This document shows positions 45,655-56,507 of a stretch of 64,000 nucleotides of DNA, in pieces. The stretch's first letter is position 1. The number at the start of each line of letters is the position of its first letter. Made by a program: the position numbers and the translations under genes. Under the pieces are notes generated by a model. It ran no database searches, had not been told where the DNA came from, and saw only the letters and a list, made by a program, of their open reading frames with translations. Source of the stretch: Stenocarpella maydis (Eukaryota > Ascomycota > Sordariomycetes > Diaporthales > Diaporthaceae); assembly GCA_002270565.1 (NCBI GenBank), contig NQMI01000067.1, positions 124,001 to 188,000 on the forward strand, in the 5' to 3' direction.

Positions 45655-46704
45655 AAAGACACGTGGGCCATCATTCCGCAATTCACCATACACGCGGCTT
45701 CGGCTGGCTTATTACAGCACGGCATCGGGAATATCAGATAATAGGGGTAGCAGAGTGCTTTTGCCATCAGTGTGTTTTAAAACTTGATTGGGCGGACGGT
45801 GTTTTGAGTTTGGTTCATGGGAATGGGGGGAGTCTGGGGTCAGCATGGGCATGTACGCATCGCGGTCATTGAGTGTACTAGTACGATGAGGATGTGACGA
45901 TAAAAGCCAGGTCGAAAAGGTGCATTCTGGTCTTTCTTTACCTCCTCCTCTCAGCCAGACTGTCTGCGGCACTGCGAAAACGTAGGTAAACGGGTCTGGT
46001 ACGGTCCGATTATGTGGAAGGGGGCGGATTGGCCGATATAGACTGATGTAGCACATACGTACAAGAAGAAAAGATCCCAACTGGAAAGTCATTAGATTCT
46101 TTTGCCTTACGGAGCTCTCCATCCTAATAGTGTCTATCTGTGTTACTGCTAACCGGGCTGCAGGATCAGATAGTGTCTGTTGGACTTTTCACTCATACTG
46201 CTCGCCACTCATCTGAGCCCGGGGCAGGTGGCCAGGGAGTGCTTTCACAGCCAGAAATATAGGGATACACAATCATGGTGTCTGCTAGACTCATCTTTGC
46301 CTCAACGACTAGCAAGTGTGCTCTTTAGTATGGATCCTTAAACTGGAAACGCATGGCCAGGCCAGGGATCGGAAGAAGGCTCCTGTGTCACATCAACTAA
46401 CTGCAGTGAGATCCGCACTTTGGAGATAACCCTTTCCAAAATTGGACGCCACAAAGTGGGCACTGCATTGGATGCAACGCAAGCAAAAAAGTTGGTTGGA
46501 CTGCGCCTTCTTTTCTGCAGGAAAGAGCATAAAATAATGACCAATCCCCTTCTGCCACGTCAGTAATGTCACAACTTATGTCAGCAACTAGCTTTTCCTC
46601 CCGGACCGTTGGAACATCATGTAGTGGTTCATCGAATGAACAGAGTATCACTCGTCTCTCGAGACTTGCGTGATCATGCTAACTTTGAGTGTCAGTGGGA
46701 CAAA
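45655..46704. other. Intergenic between SWR1 and the NACHT-ankyrin gene
   Basis: Contains the SWR1 3' side and the promoter of the gene at 46705. No coding feature recognised. Confidence 0.5.
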
Positions 46705-49700
46705 ATGAGCTTTGGGTTCGGAGTTGGTGACTTCCTTGCCGTCTTGAAACTTGCTAATGAGGTTCGGAAACAATTTGCCAATGCGCCGAAGGAATTGTGA
46801 GTTTTGGTTGTCCTTTGCTGTGCTTGATGAGTTATCGATATCGAAGGCTAATGCCTTTGCTTACAGCAAGGACATATCAGATGAAGTTGAAAGCCTGTCA
46901 CTCGCACTTGTCAGGCTTGAAGATGCTAGAATTCATGGAGCACACGTAGAAGCAGCGTCACCAGTGTTGATCAGTTGCCAAACGCTGCTCCTAGAACTTC
47001 AAACATCCAACAACAGATACAGTGATCTTCAGAGAGATACATCCGATGGGGCCAAAACCAAACTTAAGAGGTTTTGGAAAAGGGCAAATTGGGACTCAAA
47101 TGAAATCAGAGATTTTCGACTCAGGCTTGTTTCAAATGTCCTGCTACTCAACAAGTTGGAGCAGCGACTCATTCACAGCGACGTCAAAAGCCTGTTGCGG
47201 CAACAAGTCGAACACAGTAAGCATCACCTTCTTCACGTGAGATGAATATGTCTACCAGCTTCGTGAACTTACATTCTCTTTAGGGCGCTCCCAGGTTGTT
47301 GATTGGATCAGCCCCATGGACTTCGAAAACAAGCAGCGAGATCTTCTAAGCGAAAGAGTCGATAATATTTCAGGAACCTGGATATTGAAAACGGAGCAAT
47401 TCAAAACGTGGATCAAACATAGCGGCAGGACACTTTTCTGCTGGGGAATGCCTGGTGGAGGGAAAACCATGACCACAGCCATGGTAGTAAACCACCTTCA
47501 ATCCCTATGCGAAGGTGATGGTGAGATTTTGGTTGCCTACATATACTGCAGGTACCAGAGCCAGAATCAGACCGCTGCTCAGCTATTGAGAAACATTCTG
47601 CGGTCTTTGATTCGCCAATCTCCTAAGGTCCCCGACATGGTCATCAACAAACTCTCTGAAGAATACAATACGAAAGGAGAGGTGCTACCAGGTCATCAAG
47701 TCATCCCAGCCATTTCAACTATGCTCACATCAGCCAGGTCGAAGTACATTCTTATTGATGCAGTGGACGAGTTGGACGATGATCAGCGAGCCATATTGCT
47801 GCAACGCCTGTTCAGCCTCAAAGCCAACACCAATGTGAACTTATTCCTTACATCTCGACAACGACCAAAGGCCGGTGCGGAAACCTTCAATGCCCACTTT
47901 GGTGGGCCTTTGGGGATTCAAGGCCCTTTAAAGAACCTGGTCCAAGGGCTTCAAGCATTGGGGACTCCTTCAAGCATTGAGGACTTTCTGTTGGACCTAG
48001 ACGTGGAGATAAGGGCAACAGATAGAGATGTTGAGCGATACCTTCGCGCTGAGAAGAACCTCCTGCTCTTACCAAAATGTGTCAAAGAAAGACCCCTTCT
48101 CCAAGAGGAAGTCATCAGTTCCATCATAAGGGTAGTAGATGGGATGTGAGTACAATCCACTTCGTCGCCCTGATAATTCCTAGGTATCACTACATTGTCT
48201 GAATGTCGCTGAAGCTCTTCCGTAGGTTCCTGCTAGCCGTCCTACATCTACAATCCTTGAGGAGGAAGACTACAGTCAAACAAGTCAAAGACGCCCTACA
48301 GAACATGACAGAGCCCAGCGGTTCCCATGCCTACGATAGAGCCTACGATGGTGCTTTGCAACGAATCAAGAGTCAGGCAGATGAACTCAAAGATCTAGCG
48401 AAAAGAGCTTTAAGTATTCTCATGTGTGCTCGTCGGTTACTTTCCCCGAATGAACTTTGCCATGCGTTGTCTGTTGATGTGACCACGGAAGAGGCGGACG
48501 ACGATAATGTGCCTGATATTGAAGATGTACTCAAATCATGCGCTGGGCTTGTGACAGTCGATCAGGAGAGTGATTGCATCCGCCTAGTCCACAATTCTAC
48601 ACAGGAGTACATGGACCGAAACCGAGCAACTGAATTTCCGGACGCTCTCAAATACGTCGAGGCTGTGTGTCTCGTCTACTACACCGTGAAAAGCAAAAGC
48701 AATCCAGGCGGACCATTCTATGAATATTCAGAAGACAACCGGTGGTACCATGGCAAACTGGCCGAGCAGGACCGAGAGTTTCGAAAGAAGCTTGTGGGCA
48801 ACCGAATATCTGATCGTCCCATCTCACCCGAAAAGCCGAACTTTGCACTGTCCATGGCCACTGGAATGGAAAGATTCTGGCAGCAAGCAGCTATGAAGAC
48901 AACTTTGCAGTCGGTGATTCAGCAAGGATGCGAGACCGGCGACTTGGACCTCTTGGAGTCATTTCTTGATACGAGCCAATACGAAAAGAGCAACGACGTT
49001 GCCCCTCTTCTCCAGATTGCACTTCGGGCCCACCAGCATCGCATCGTGTAAGTAACTTGACGACTTGGTCAATTCCCCACAAATATTTCCTTGTGTTGCA
49101 GAATTTCTCTCAATAACCTTTGCAATGCTGATGAAGCAAACAATGCTAGGAAGTTGCTTCTAGGTCGGGGCGCGAAACCGACGCCATCAGCATTCCTAAC
49201 AGCAGTGCAGTGGAACAACATCGAGGGCTTGAAGTTGCTGGCAAGAGTCGGCCCTCCAGAGGTAATGGAAACCAGTGGAAGCACTATGCTCCTCGCTGCC
49301 AGCGAGATGGGGCATATATCGGCGATGAAGTATCTGGTACGACTACCAGGTATCAAAGTTACTCGGACGGACAAGTACGGCAGGAATGCGCTGCATATTG
49401 CATCGATTTCGGGGCAGAAAGAAGCCGTGCGCTTTCTTCTCCAGCGCCAGGATGGCAATATCTCTGCCGTCGACGAAGATGGCAGGACAGCGCTGCATTA
49501 TGCAGTGATGCGTGGCCACATTCTCATCACTGGGTTACTTTTGCCTGGAGCCTCCTCCGATATCCTGAGAGAAGATTTTGAAAGACTCAGTCCACTTGAC
49601 CACGCAGTCAGACGCGACTCAATCACCACGGTCAAGACACTGATAGACTCAATGCTCCCGGATGACCCCCTTCGGCATAAATCCGCGGCTCTACTCCATT

Positions 49701-50185
49701 CAGTGAGTGAATGTCCCCAACTCGACCCATTGCAGGATCCGCATCATCAACAAATGGCGCCGCGGGAGTCAAGGTTTTGCCTTCCGAGATTAGAAATACT
49801 TCAGATGTTGCTGAGCTCGGGATACTTCAACTTGAACCTCAGCGAATATTCTGGGAAGACGGTGCTTCACATCGCAGTTGCTCAGCCATATTGGTTATCT
49901 GACCCGCTGTCATCGGCACGCGATGCCGCAAGGTCCAGGCTCAGTCTTCTCCTCAACTCGACGGGCATCAATGTAAATGCCAAGGACAACGATGGACAGA
50001 CCCCGAAGTCCTGTATCCGGGATGCAAAATTGGTCACTGGACGCGGCTACAATCTCAGCGTAGAAGACCTTATTGACCGAGCCCGCACGCCAGGTTTCGA
50101 TGTAATGATGGAATCATGGAATGCCGAAAGGGAAGTTAAAGAGGCGATATTGCGGCTGCTGATCGATGCCGGTGCCGAATATTGA
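46705..50185 (+). CDS. STAND (NLR-like) protein: helical N-terminal domain, NACHT, ankyrin repeats
   Basis: Five exons (46705-46796, 46867-47216, 47284-48145, 48226-49047, 49102-50185) give 1069 residues. N-terminal about 150 residues (MSFGFGVGDFLAVLKLANEVR...) are helical and resemble the N-terminal effector-type domains of fungal STAND proteins. NACHT: Walker A GMPGGGKT (about residue 203), Walker B YILIDAVDEL (about 301), sensor-like LFLTSRQRP. A winged-helix-like region follows (AKRALSILMCARRLLSPNELCHAL, LVHNSTQEYM). The C-terminal third carries ankyrin repeats such as NALHIASISGQKEAVRFLL, TALHYAVMRGH and KTVLHIAVAQ. Such proteins act as signal-responsive switches in fungal non-self recognition; the trigger is unknown. 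All splice sites are GT-AG and preserve the frame. Decayed ankyrin-like sequence continues downstream of the stop. Confidence 0.9.
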
Positions 50186-50980
50186 CCGACAGAGACAAGG
50201 CGGCCGGACATTTCTGCATATGCCGCCCTGCGAAGCGACCAAGGCTTGATGGGGATGCTGCGAATGTTTCTCTAGGAGCTCGGAATAGCGGTAAATGTTA
50301 AAGGCGATGGCGGGCGGACGCCATTCTGTCTTGCAACGGATGAGATCAGGGCACTTCTCTTTTCAGACGGCACCTCGAAAGTCATTTATAATTTCCTCGA
50401 AGTTCACACGGACATGCACGAATAAAGGCAGGACTCCTGATCGACAAGGACAGTGCTGTGATGGAGCACTCGAGAATGGGGCTCATACAATCAGAATGCG
50501 GAGCCTCGGAAAATTCTTCAAACATGGATAAATTTCCTCGATCTTCTTCGACCAAGTCTATAAGCTGTCCATGCCTTTGGACTTCAATTTGTTTGCAAAA
50601 TTTAGCATGCGTCCCTATCCGAGAGCCCAGCGGAAACTTCAACCGCTTCACGAGGACACCTTAATGGCCGGTGCTCTGCACATAGCTGTAGCCAAAGGTG
50701 TCCAGAAGCACTGCCTGAAATGGGCGCTCATCATTTGTCTTCAGTGCCTCAAGACGCTTTGCGCGACACCTTCAAACGACCTCACATTGTCGGCAATGAT
50801 TCCAGAATGGCTGCAACTTTCCAAGATGGAAGAAAGAGAACAGCATCGGCAGAGGCAGGGTCTGCTGCCTGCTGCGGCCGGGCAGTAGATGGCCCTTTTA
50901 TACTTCTTGGTGGCTCAATGGCCTCCATGCAGCTGCCCATATCCGTATGCCGTCATACTTGGCCATGATTCTGGGTCCCT
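50186..50980 (+). pseudogene. Decayed ankyrin-like continuation behind the NACHT-ankyrin gene
   Basis: Directly after the stop, translation in changing frames gives ankyrin-like scraps: YAALRSDQGLMGMLRMFL then a TAG, ELGIAVNVKGDGGRTPF and CLATDEIRALLFSDGTSKV (about 50270-50425), and later GALHIAVAKGVQK (about 50670-50705) with a frame change after it. These read as former repeats now broken by stops and indels. Either the upstream gene once had a longer C terminus or this is the tail of a duplicated relative. Confidence 0.5.
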
Positions 50981-51404
50981 GTGTTATGTCTGGTAGCCCT
51001 GGATGGATTCTTGAGGCAGCTTCGTCGTCTTCTGATGTGAAAGGCATAAATAAGGCAGGTGTTGTCGGAAGTGGATTTTCTCTGGGCAACCTTCAGATGT
51101 TCATAATCAGGGAAATTCCTCTGCACTGCTGGCAGTCGAAGAGGTGCGAAGTACTGTCTTTGTTATACCTAGGCAGCTTTTCATTTCCCAACGAAACGGT
51201 TGGCTGTGCCGGTTGCCTGTGCCTATCAAAGGTGGCTGTGCCTATTTGCTGTGCCTGTTGGCTGTGCCTGTCTGCCTGGTCGGCCTCTTGCTTTAACTGC
51301 AGGAAAGGGCCCAAGCCCAAGCTCAAGCTAAAGCTCAAGCCAGCCCTAATCGACAGCATCAAGCAACACTGACAGCAGTAAGCTGGGCCAGGTTTATACT
51401 GACA
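50981..51404. other. Intergenic; short G/C-T repeats
   Basis: Includes a GGCTGTGCC/GGTTGCCTGTGCC repeat cluster (about 51201-51275) and an AAGCTCAAGC-type repeat (about 51310-51345). No gene recognised. Confidence 0.45.
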
Positions 51405-51946
51405 ATGAAACATCCAAACCAGAGTCAGGGAAAGTTCTTCCTCTTCCGAAACAAATCTGAATGGGACGATGAGGACAAAAGCAATGTACACGTGCCTAAG
51501 ATTGTACGTAGGCATATGGTCCTCGTACTTGGGAAGTCTGACAACCGCCGAGGTTTCGCCAAGGTCGTCACAGTTAGTAACCGTGTGTTGGACCTTTCTT
51601 GAGCAATAATACTGACTTGACCACTCCCAAGGTTACATCGACGCACGCCACCGATGTAGACCCAGACTTATTCGTCCCAATCGCGCCGAGCCCAAAGAAT
51701 CGTGACACCAACATGCAATTGAATATTGCGAATGTCGGGTTTGGGTTGGACGGATGTGTACAATATAGGTTCCAAAAGCGGTCGTATGTGAGGGTGGACA
51801 AGGTAGGGGAGGTCCCCTTGTCTGTTCTGGAGCCATTTATCTGGTCTCAGAGCGAGCACGTCGCGCTGAGGCAGAAGTCATACGAGGGCTTGATGAACTT
51901 CATGAGGAATCGACCGGAGAACCTGTTGACCATTTCTGCTGAATGA
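51405..51946 (+). CDS. Small uncharacterised protein, two exons
   Basis: Exons 51405-51572 and 51632-51946 join through a 59-base intron (GTTAGT...CCAAG) to 160 residues. The first half contains VPKIVRRHMVLVLGKSDNRR and GFAKVVTVTS; the second LFVPIAPSPKN and RSYVRVDKVGEVPLSVLEPF. The pattern (basic residues before a hydrophobic VLVLG strand, then YVRVDKV and a final PLSVL) reminds me of small fungal proteins of unknown function with a beta-barrel-like outline, but no family can be named with confidence. No signal peptide or membrane segment. The clean splice and frame preservation support a real gene; the function is unknown. Confidence 0.55.
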
Positions 51947-52527
51947 CGGCACTTGAGCTCATGGGTGTCTTGGATGAGGTTGGAAATCTCTAGGGTTAAG
52001 TAGGTATTATGTACAGTCAACATTGACGAAGAATGGCATGTTTAGCATGGAGACACCCCAGCAACAAAGGGGCCTATCTCTGTGCAGTCATCATATCCGA
52101 GACAAATTGCAATTGTTCTCTCCAGCACGTTGGGTGGCGGTCCCACCTTCGTCACATCTCTCACGCCGTTCTGGCCACTCACGAGTGGTAATCTGTCACG
52201 AGAAAACTGAGTCTATTATGGGACCCAATTGGCTATATATGGGCCCATCGGCCCCTCGATGTCGATTCTAGAGAAATTCAGAGCCTTCTTCTCCCTCGTT
52301 GTCCCGTGTGACATAATCGAGTCCCAGTAGTAGTAGCACATGGAAGTTCTTCCAAACGCTTCGTTTATATCACGTTTGCTAAGATCTTATCGGAGCAGTG
52401 GCGCAAGAAACAAGAAAAGACCAAAATCACCATTCATCGACACATGATAACATTGGTAAACCCGATTGAAGAGAAGACCTGCACAGCTTTGAAGGATAGT
52501 TTTCCTGAACGCGATTGATCATCTTGC
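51947..52527. other. Intergenic, no gene recognised
   Basis: Ordinary composition, short ORFs only. Confidence 0.4.
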
Positions 52528-53211
52528 ATGGCCGAGCCCGTAACCCAAGATCCGTTAAACAAGCGAGATTCTGACGCGCCGGAGCTCAGCCGAACGACAG
52601 AAATTTCCCTCAGCCACGACATGGCACCTGAAGACCATTGGAAGACGGGCAGCGGGCAGCAGGGCTATTTCCAGGGAAGTGCAGCGAATGCTCTGCGTCA
52701 AAATTCACCTCCTCTGATGCAGCGGAAATTGATGGCGGCTGATATCGCCGGTGAAGACGCAAAGGCAGGCTGGGACCAGCATACAGCTGCTATTCTGGAG
52801 AGCTTCAGGGAAGAACGCAAGGGGAAAGAGCTGTGCTTCTTCTATGGCTCCCGTATGGACTCAGGGAAACTGCAGCGTGTTCTCAGTCTCAAGGATCGAC
52901 CAAGAAACATGAGGCCGGCTGAGATCGTTGGGTATCACATCCGGATGTGATGACCATACACAGCACTGCTAGATGGACCCCCTGGAAGTGTCATCAAGGG
53001 CATGGCATACGAGGTCGATGGCGAGGAAGAAAAAGACAAGCTGACTAACCACGAGACAAGCAACTATAGAGAGCACAGGTGCACCATACGCCTTGAGGGA
53101 GGGGCTCGGGTATCTGGCACAACGTTCGAGTGGGCCGGAAACATGGATGACCTGAGAGACGGCAGCTTTGATCTTGGCGACTGGCAAATGACGCATGTAT
53201 TGGATGACTGA
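52528..53211 (+). pseudogene. AIG2-like / gamma-glutamylcyclotransferase-like gene with two consecutive in-frame TGA codons
   Basis: A single frame runs from Met 52528 to the stop after MTHVLDD at 53211, broken only by TGA TGA at 52948-52953. Before the stops the fold signature is LCFFYGSRMDSGKLQRVL and AEIVGYHIRM; after them PYTALLDGPPGSVIKGMAYEV, then ETSNYREHRCTIRL, GTTFEWAGN and GSFDLGDW. In this family a Trp-Gly pair is expected exactly where the two stops stand. An intron there would be about 20 bases, too short. The gene is therefore most simply a recent pseudogene; base error or stop readthrough are alternatives. The first about 90 residues before the domain are not recognisable. Confidence 0.75.
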
Positions 53212-54630
53212 GCTGTACATAGTTACTACCGCATTTGTGCCTACTTACAGTCGGATCAAGCCCGGCCTCTTGTCTTCCAGGTACTACTAGATGGTAATAG
53301 AGGATATGTGTCACTAATCTTGAAATTTGTGACGAGGGTTTCATCTCCAACGGCACCCCGTCTTTGTCAGATACTCTCTAGTCAAAAGAACTACAGGCAG
53401 TCGTGGTCAGGTGTAAGTAGACATCATAGTTCTAAAGTTTTGCCAGACGGTGATGACAGCCACTTGCCACTTGTAAAGCCAGTTGTCTGGCACATCACCA
53501 AGTCGACAGTATTGATAGATGCGGCACCATACCTAAAAATAAATGCACAAGGAGGCATCCATTACCATTTCTAGGACATATCACGGGCGTCAAGGATACC
53601 CTCGTACCAATTTCATAAGCCAGCGACATCTGGTGCCGCTGCGTAGGACAAGCGCGATATGCGGTTTCGCAAGGTGAATCTGAACTGTATTTTATGGTAG
53701 GTATTCTTGCCAAAATGCAACGGCTCTGGTAGTGCTACTTGGGCTACGCTGTGAAAGCTGCAAGTAGTGAATACCTTACTTCTGGAGTCGAATCAAAACG
53801 GGATTAGGTGAATATGAAGGATTTAGGAGCAGGAAAGACGCAAGATACCCAAAAGGCGTGTAAAATTCGAGGTTGAGAAAGGCCTAGTCGGGATTGGTCC
53901 TGCATTCTTCTTCTAAATCTGAGATGTACCTTTTTTCTCTTCCTTATTCGAGCTATATTTAATACGGATAGCATGTGTCGTGCGTTCTTCCGTACCTTCC
54001 TAGCTCCTTGGTCCTGACTTCTGGTGCCATCTCTTCCTCAAGAAAGTGCCCATTGGTATATGCTATATTTTGAAGGCTTTGCATAGCTTTTTCGCTCCAT
54101 CTAAGCAGTTCCTCTTTGTCTGCCTTTCATTCTCTGTACCCGCACCCAAGAGCACGGTTTAACAACAAACCTACCTACCGAGGTAATGCGCACAGTTTTT
54201 CAGGTGTACACTACGCCCAGAAGTGAACTATTGACTGCTCCGAAATATTCTAAAACGGCACTGAACCGGCGGCCTGTTTATCGTATTCTTAATTGGCCGG
54301 TAGTGTGTCGTCGAATTAAGCTATGTGGAGAAACCGATTTCGGGATGGGGGCCCGGCTCAAGCACATGCCCAGTCGGTTTCTTTATCCGTTGTCTTCCCC
54401 ACATATCGAAGCGTGACTATAGAGCCGGCCCGGCTGTACCGCTTGATCTAATTGACTCGCATTATCTCCGGCAACGGGGCTGGTTGGCACTTGGAAAAAT
54501 GGCCTTTGCTTCCGTCAACATTGAGACTCCTACGGTATCTTGATTTGAGCCTTCAATGTGTTGGTAGGAGTGTTTCCTTTCTTTCAGTTGAGCTACCAGA
54601 CTACTCCGTCCAAGGCTTTTGGCACGTGTG
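53212..54630. other. Intergenic, no gene recognised
   Basis: Long stretch with short ORFs only; holds the promoter of the DUF3445 gene at its right end. Confidence 0.45.
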
Positions 54631-55927
54631 ATGCCTTCAGATATCCCAGCGTGGGGCTTTGTAGTCCTGGTTGCTGTGGCGTTGGTTATGTTGGTTTTTC
54701 GCAGCAGCAGGACTCATGACAAAGATGTGAGTGCGAAACATTCTCTGGCACCCCTCGTCACTGCATAATCTCTGAGACTTGCGCAGCGCCAATGTTCTGC
54801 AGGCTCAACCGAAAAACATATGCCAGTGGTATGCCCCATGAAAGGTGTCGAGCCACTTGCGTCCTTCGATTGGACTACAAAAAAACCACTGGCCTTTCGC
54901 CCCTTTAAGCCCATCTATCACATCACTATGGCTTTGCAGAATTCCTCACCCTCGGATTTGGTCGTCATGGACCAGAACTACAAGGATCGAGTCCTCGAGA
55001 GACGGCAGCTCATGGCCCAGCACCCAGACATAGTCGTAGGGGCTATCCCGCGGGGGAGGGCAGCGGTCGAAGAACTCTACTCGCTCTTACTGTCAGAATA
55101 TCTACCGCAGAGGTTCCCAACCATGTTCTCGCTATCCAAAGACTGCAAGATCTTTCAGAACCAAATCACCGGTAGTTCATTCCCGGTACTGCCACCTGAC
55201 GACCCAGTCCAGGCACTGAGAAGACTTGGAGAGACCATTGAGGATGATATGTTCCTTTTACATGAGACCGACCGGGGCCACCGCAGTGTCGCGTACGTCT
55301 GCTGCTACTGCTCCGGATTCGACCCGTCAAGAAAGCTGGACAAGCTGCTCTTTGAGATCCATCAGCCCGTGCCCAGTTACGACAAGATCGGACCAAGTAT
55401 GGAGAGGTACTTTAAGAAAGTAGAAGTCGGCAAAAATGTAAAGCGCGTGAATGTAAGTGAACGTTACCGATTTCTTGTCATGGAACCTCCGGAGTCCATA
55501 CCCATGTACACAAGATACGTACTCACCTCTTGACGTTAGTGGTCCGTGGTGGATTCTCCCACTCTGTTCAACTGCAAAAGTAATCACATACACGAAGAAG
55601 ACCTTGACCACATAATCAAGGATGAGGAAATCGATATGGGCAAAGTAGGATAACCCCAACATCCAGGACAGGAAATAGCTGACCGAAGGCGTGCAGGCGC
55701 GAGTACGGTGCGAGTTGCAAACACTGAGCCGCCTCCCGAAGACTAAAGCCATCTTGTTCTCCTTCAAGACGTACCTGTACACACTCGAAGAGATCAAGTT
55801 GGAGGGACTTGGACCACAGCTCGCGGATGCGATGGAGGGTCTAGGAAAAGGGAACGCACCTGGAATGTGGCAGTATAAGGGCGCGCTCCGCCTAGGGAAG
55901 AAGGTGAATGAGTATCTGCGGTCATGA
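54631..55927 (+). CDS. DUF3445 / haem-dependent oxidative N-demethylase-like protein with N-terminal membrane anchor
   Basis: Four exons (54631-54726, 54787-55452, 55540-55644, 55697-55927) give 365 residues. Exon 1 codes a signal anchor (GFVVLVAVALVMLVFRSSR). The body follows the HDOD alpha-subunit pattern: PLAFRPFKPIYHITMAL at the start, an NYKDRVLERRQLMAQH segment, DDMFLLHETDRGHR, YVCCYCSGFDPSRKL, IHQPVPSY, RVNWSVVD across the third splice, and RCELQTLSRLPKTKAILFSFKTYL near the end. The bacterial family member removes methyl groups from secondary amines using haem and oxygen. Fungal homologues are uncharacterised and often membrane-anchored, so the substrate here is unknown. The start at 54631 was chosen because only it supplies the anchor and splices in frame to the DUF3445 body. 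Confidence 0.85.
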
Positions 55928-56507
55928 AGGTACCCCAGACTAATCGACACGCTGGCCGCCCAGCCGAGTGGCTTTCTACATTTGGAGGACAGCATAAATG
56001 GAGACAAAGGTGGCAGTTGTTGCGGGACTACGAATAACTTATGAAGTCTTTCGTCATGGCCATTCTGGAGGATTTGACATGTAACTAGTACCTACGTAAG
56101 TAGGCAGGCCGTTGCTTAGCCGCTGTGTGTCTTACTGTTCTGTTCACTACAGTTTTGGTGCATCGACAAATCGGGGCAAGGTGTTGTGAAGTAGACAATC
56201 ATACGCAGTCAATGGTAGTCTCAGGGCCATGCATTGAAGGCGATCGTCAACCTGTGCCTTCACTTTGACTGGGTTGCCCTTGGTAGTTAAATATTCCGGT
56301 AGGGCAATAACTAGCCTATCTGAACAACCTCATAGCCCGTACCAACTCCGATGAAGAACCGGCTGAGACCTGGTACGCCCGGCTGGAAAAGCCACGAGGA
56401 TTGCCTCAAGGATCGGGCTAGCCTCCAGTGAGAGCTATAAGTTCATGGCAGAGTTGTAACATCTTAGAGTGGTACCAAATACGCTCGACAATGCCCTCAG
56501 GTACATG
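55928..56507. other. Intergenic between convergent genes
   Basis: 3' ends of the DUF3445 and homocysteine methyltransferase genes face each other; nothing else seen. Confidence 0.45.

Noticed and set aside
51201..51275. GGCTGTGCC-type repeats as a CRISPR-like array
   Set aside because: Units are short, contiguous and without unique spacers; a simple-sequence repeat in a eukaryotic genome.
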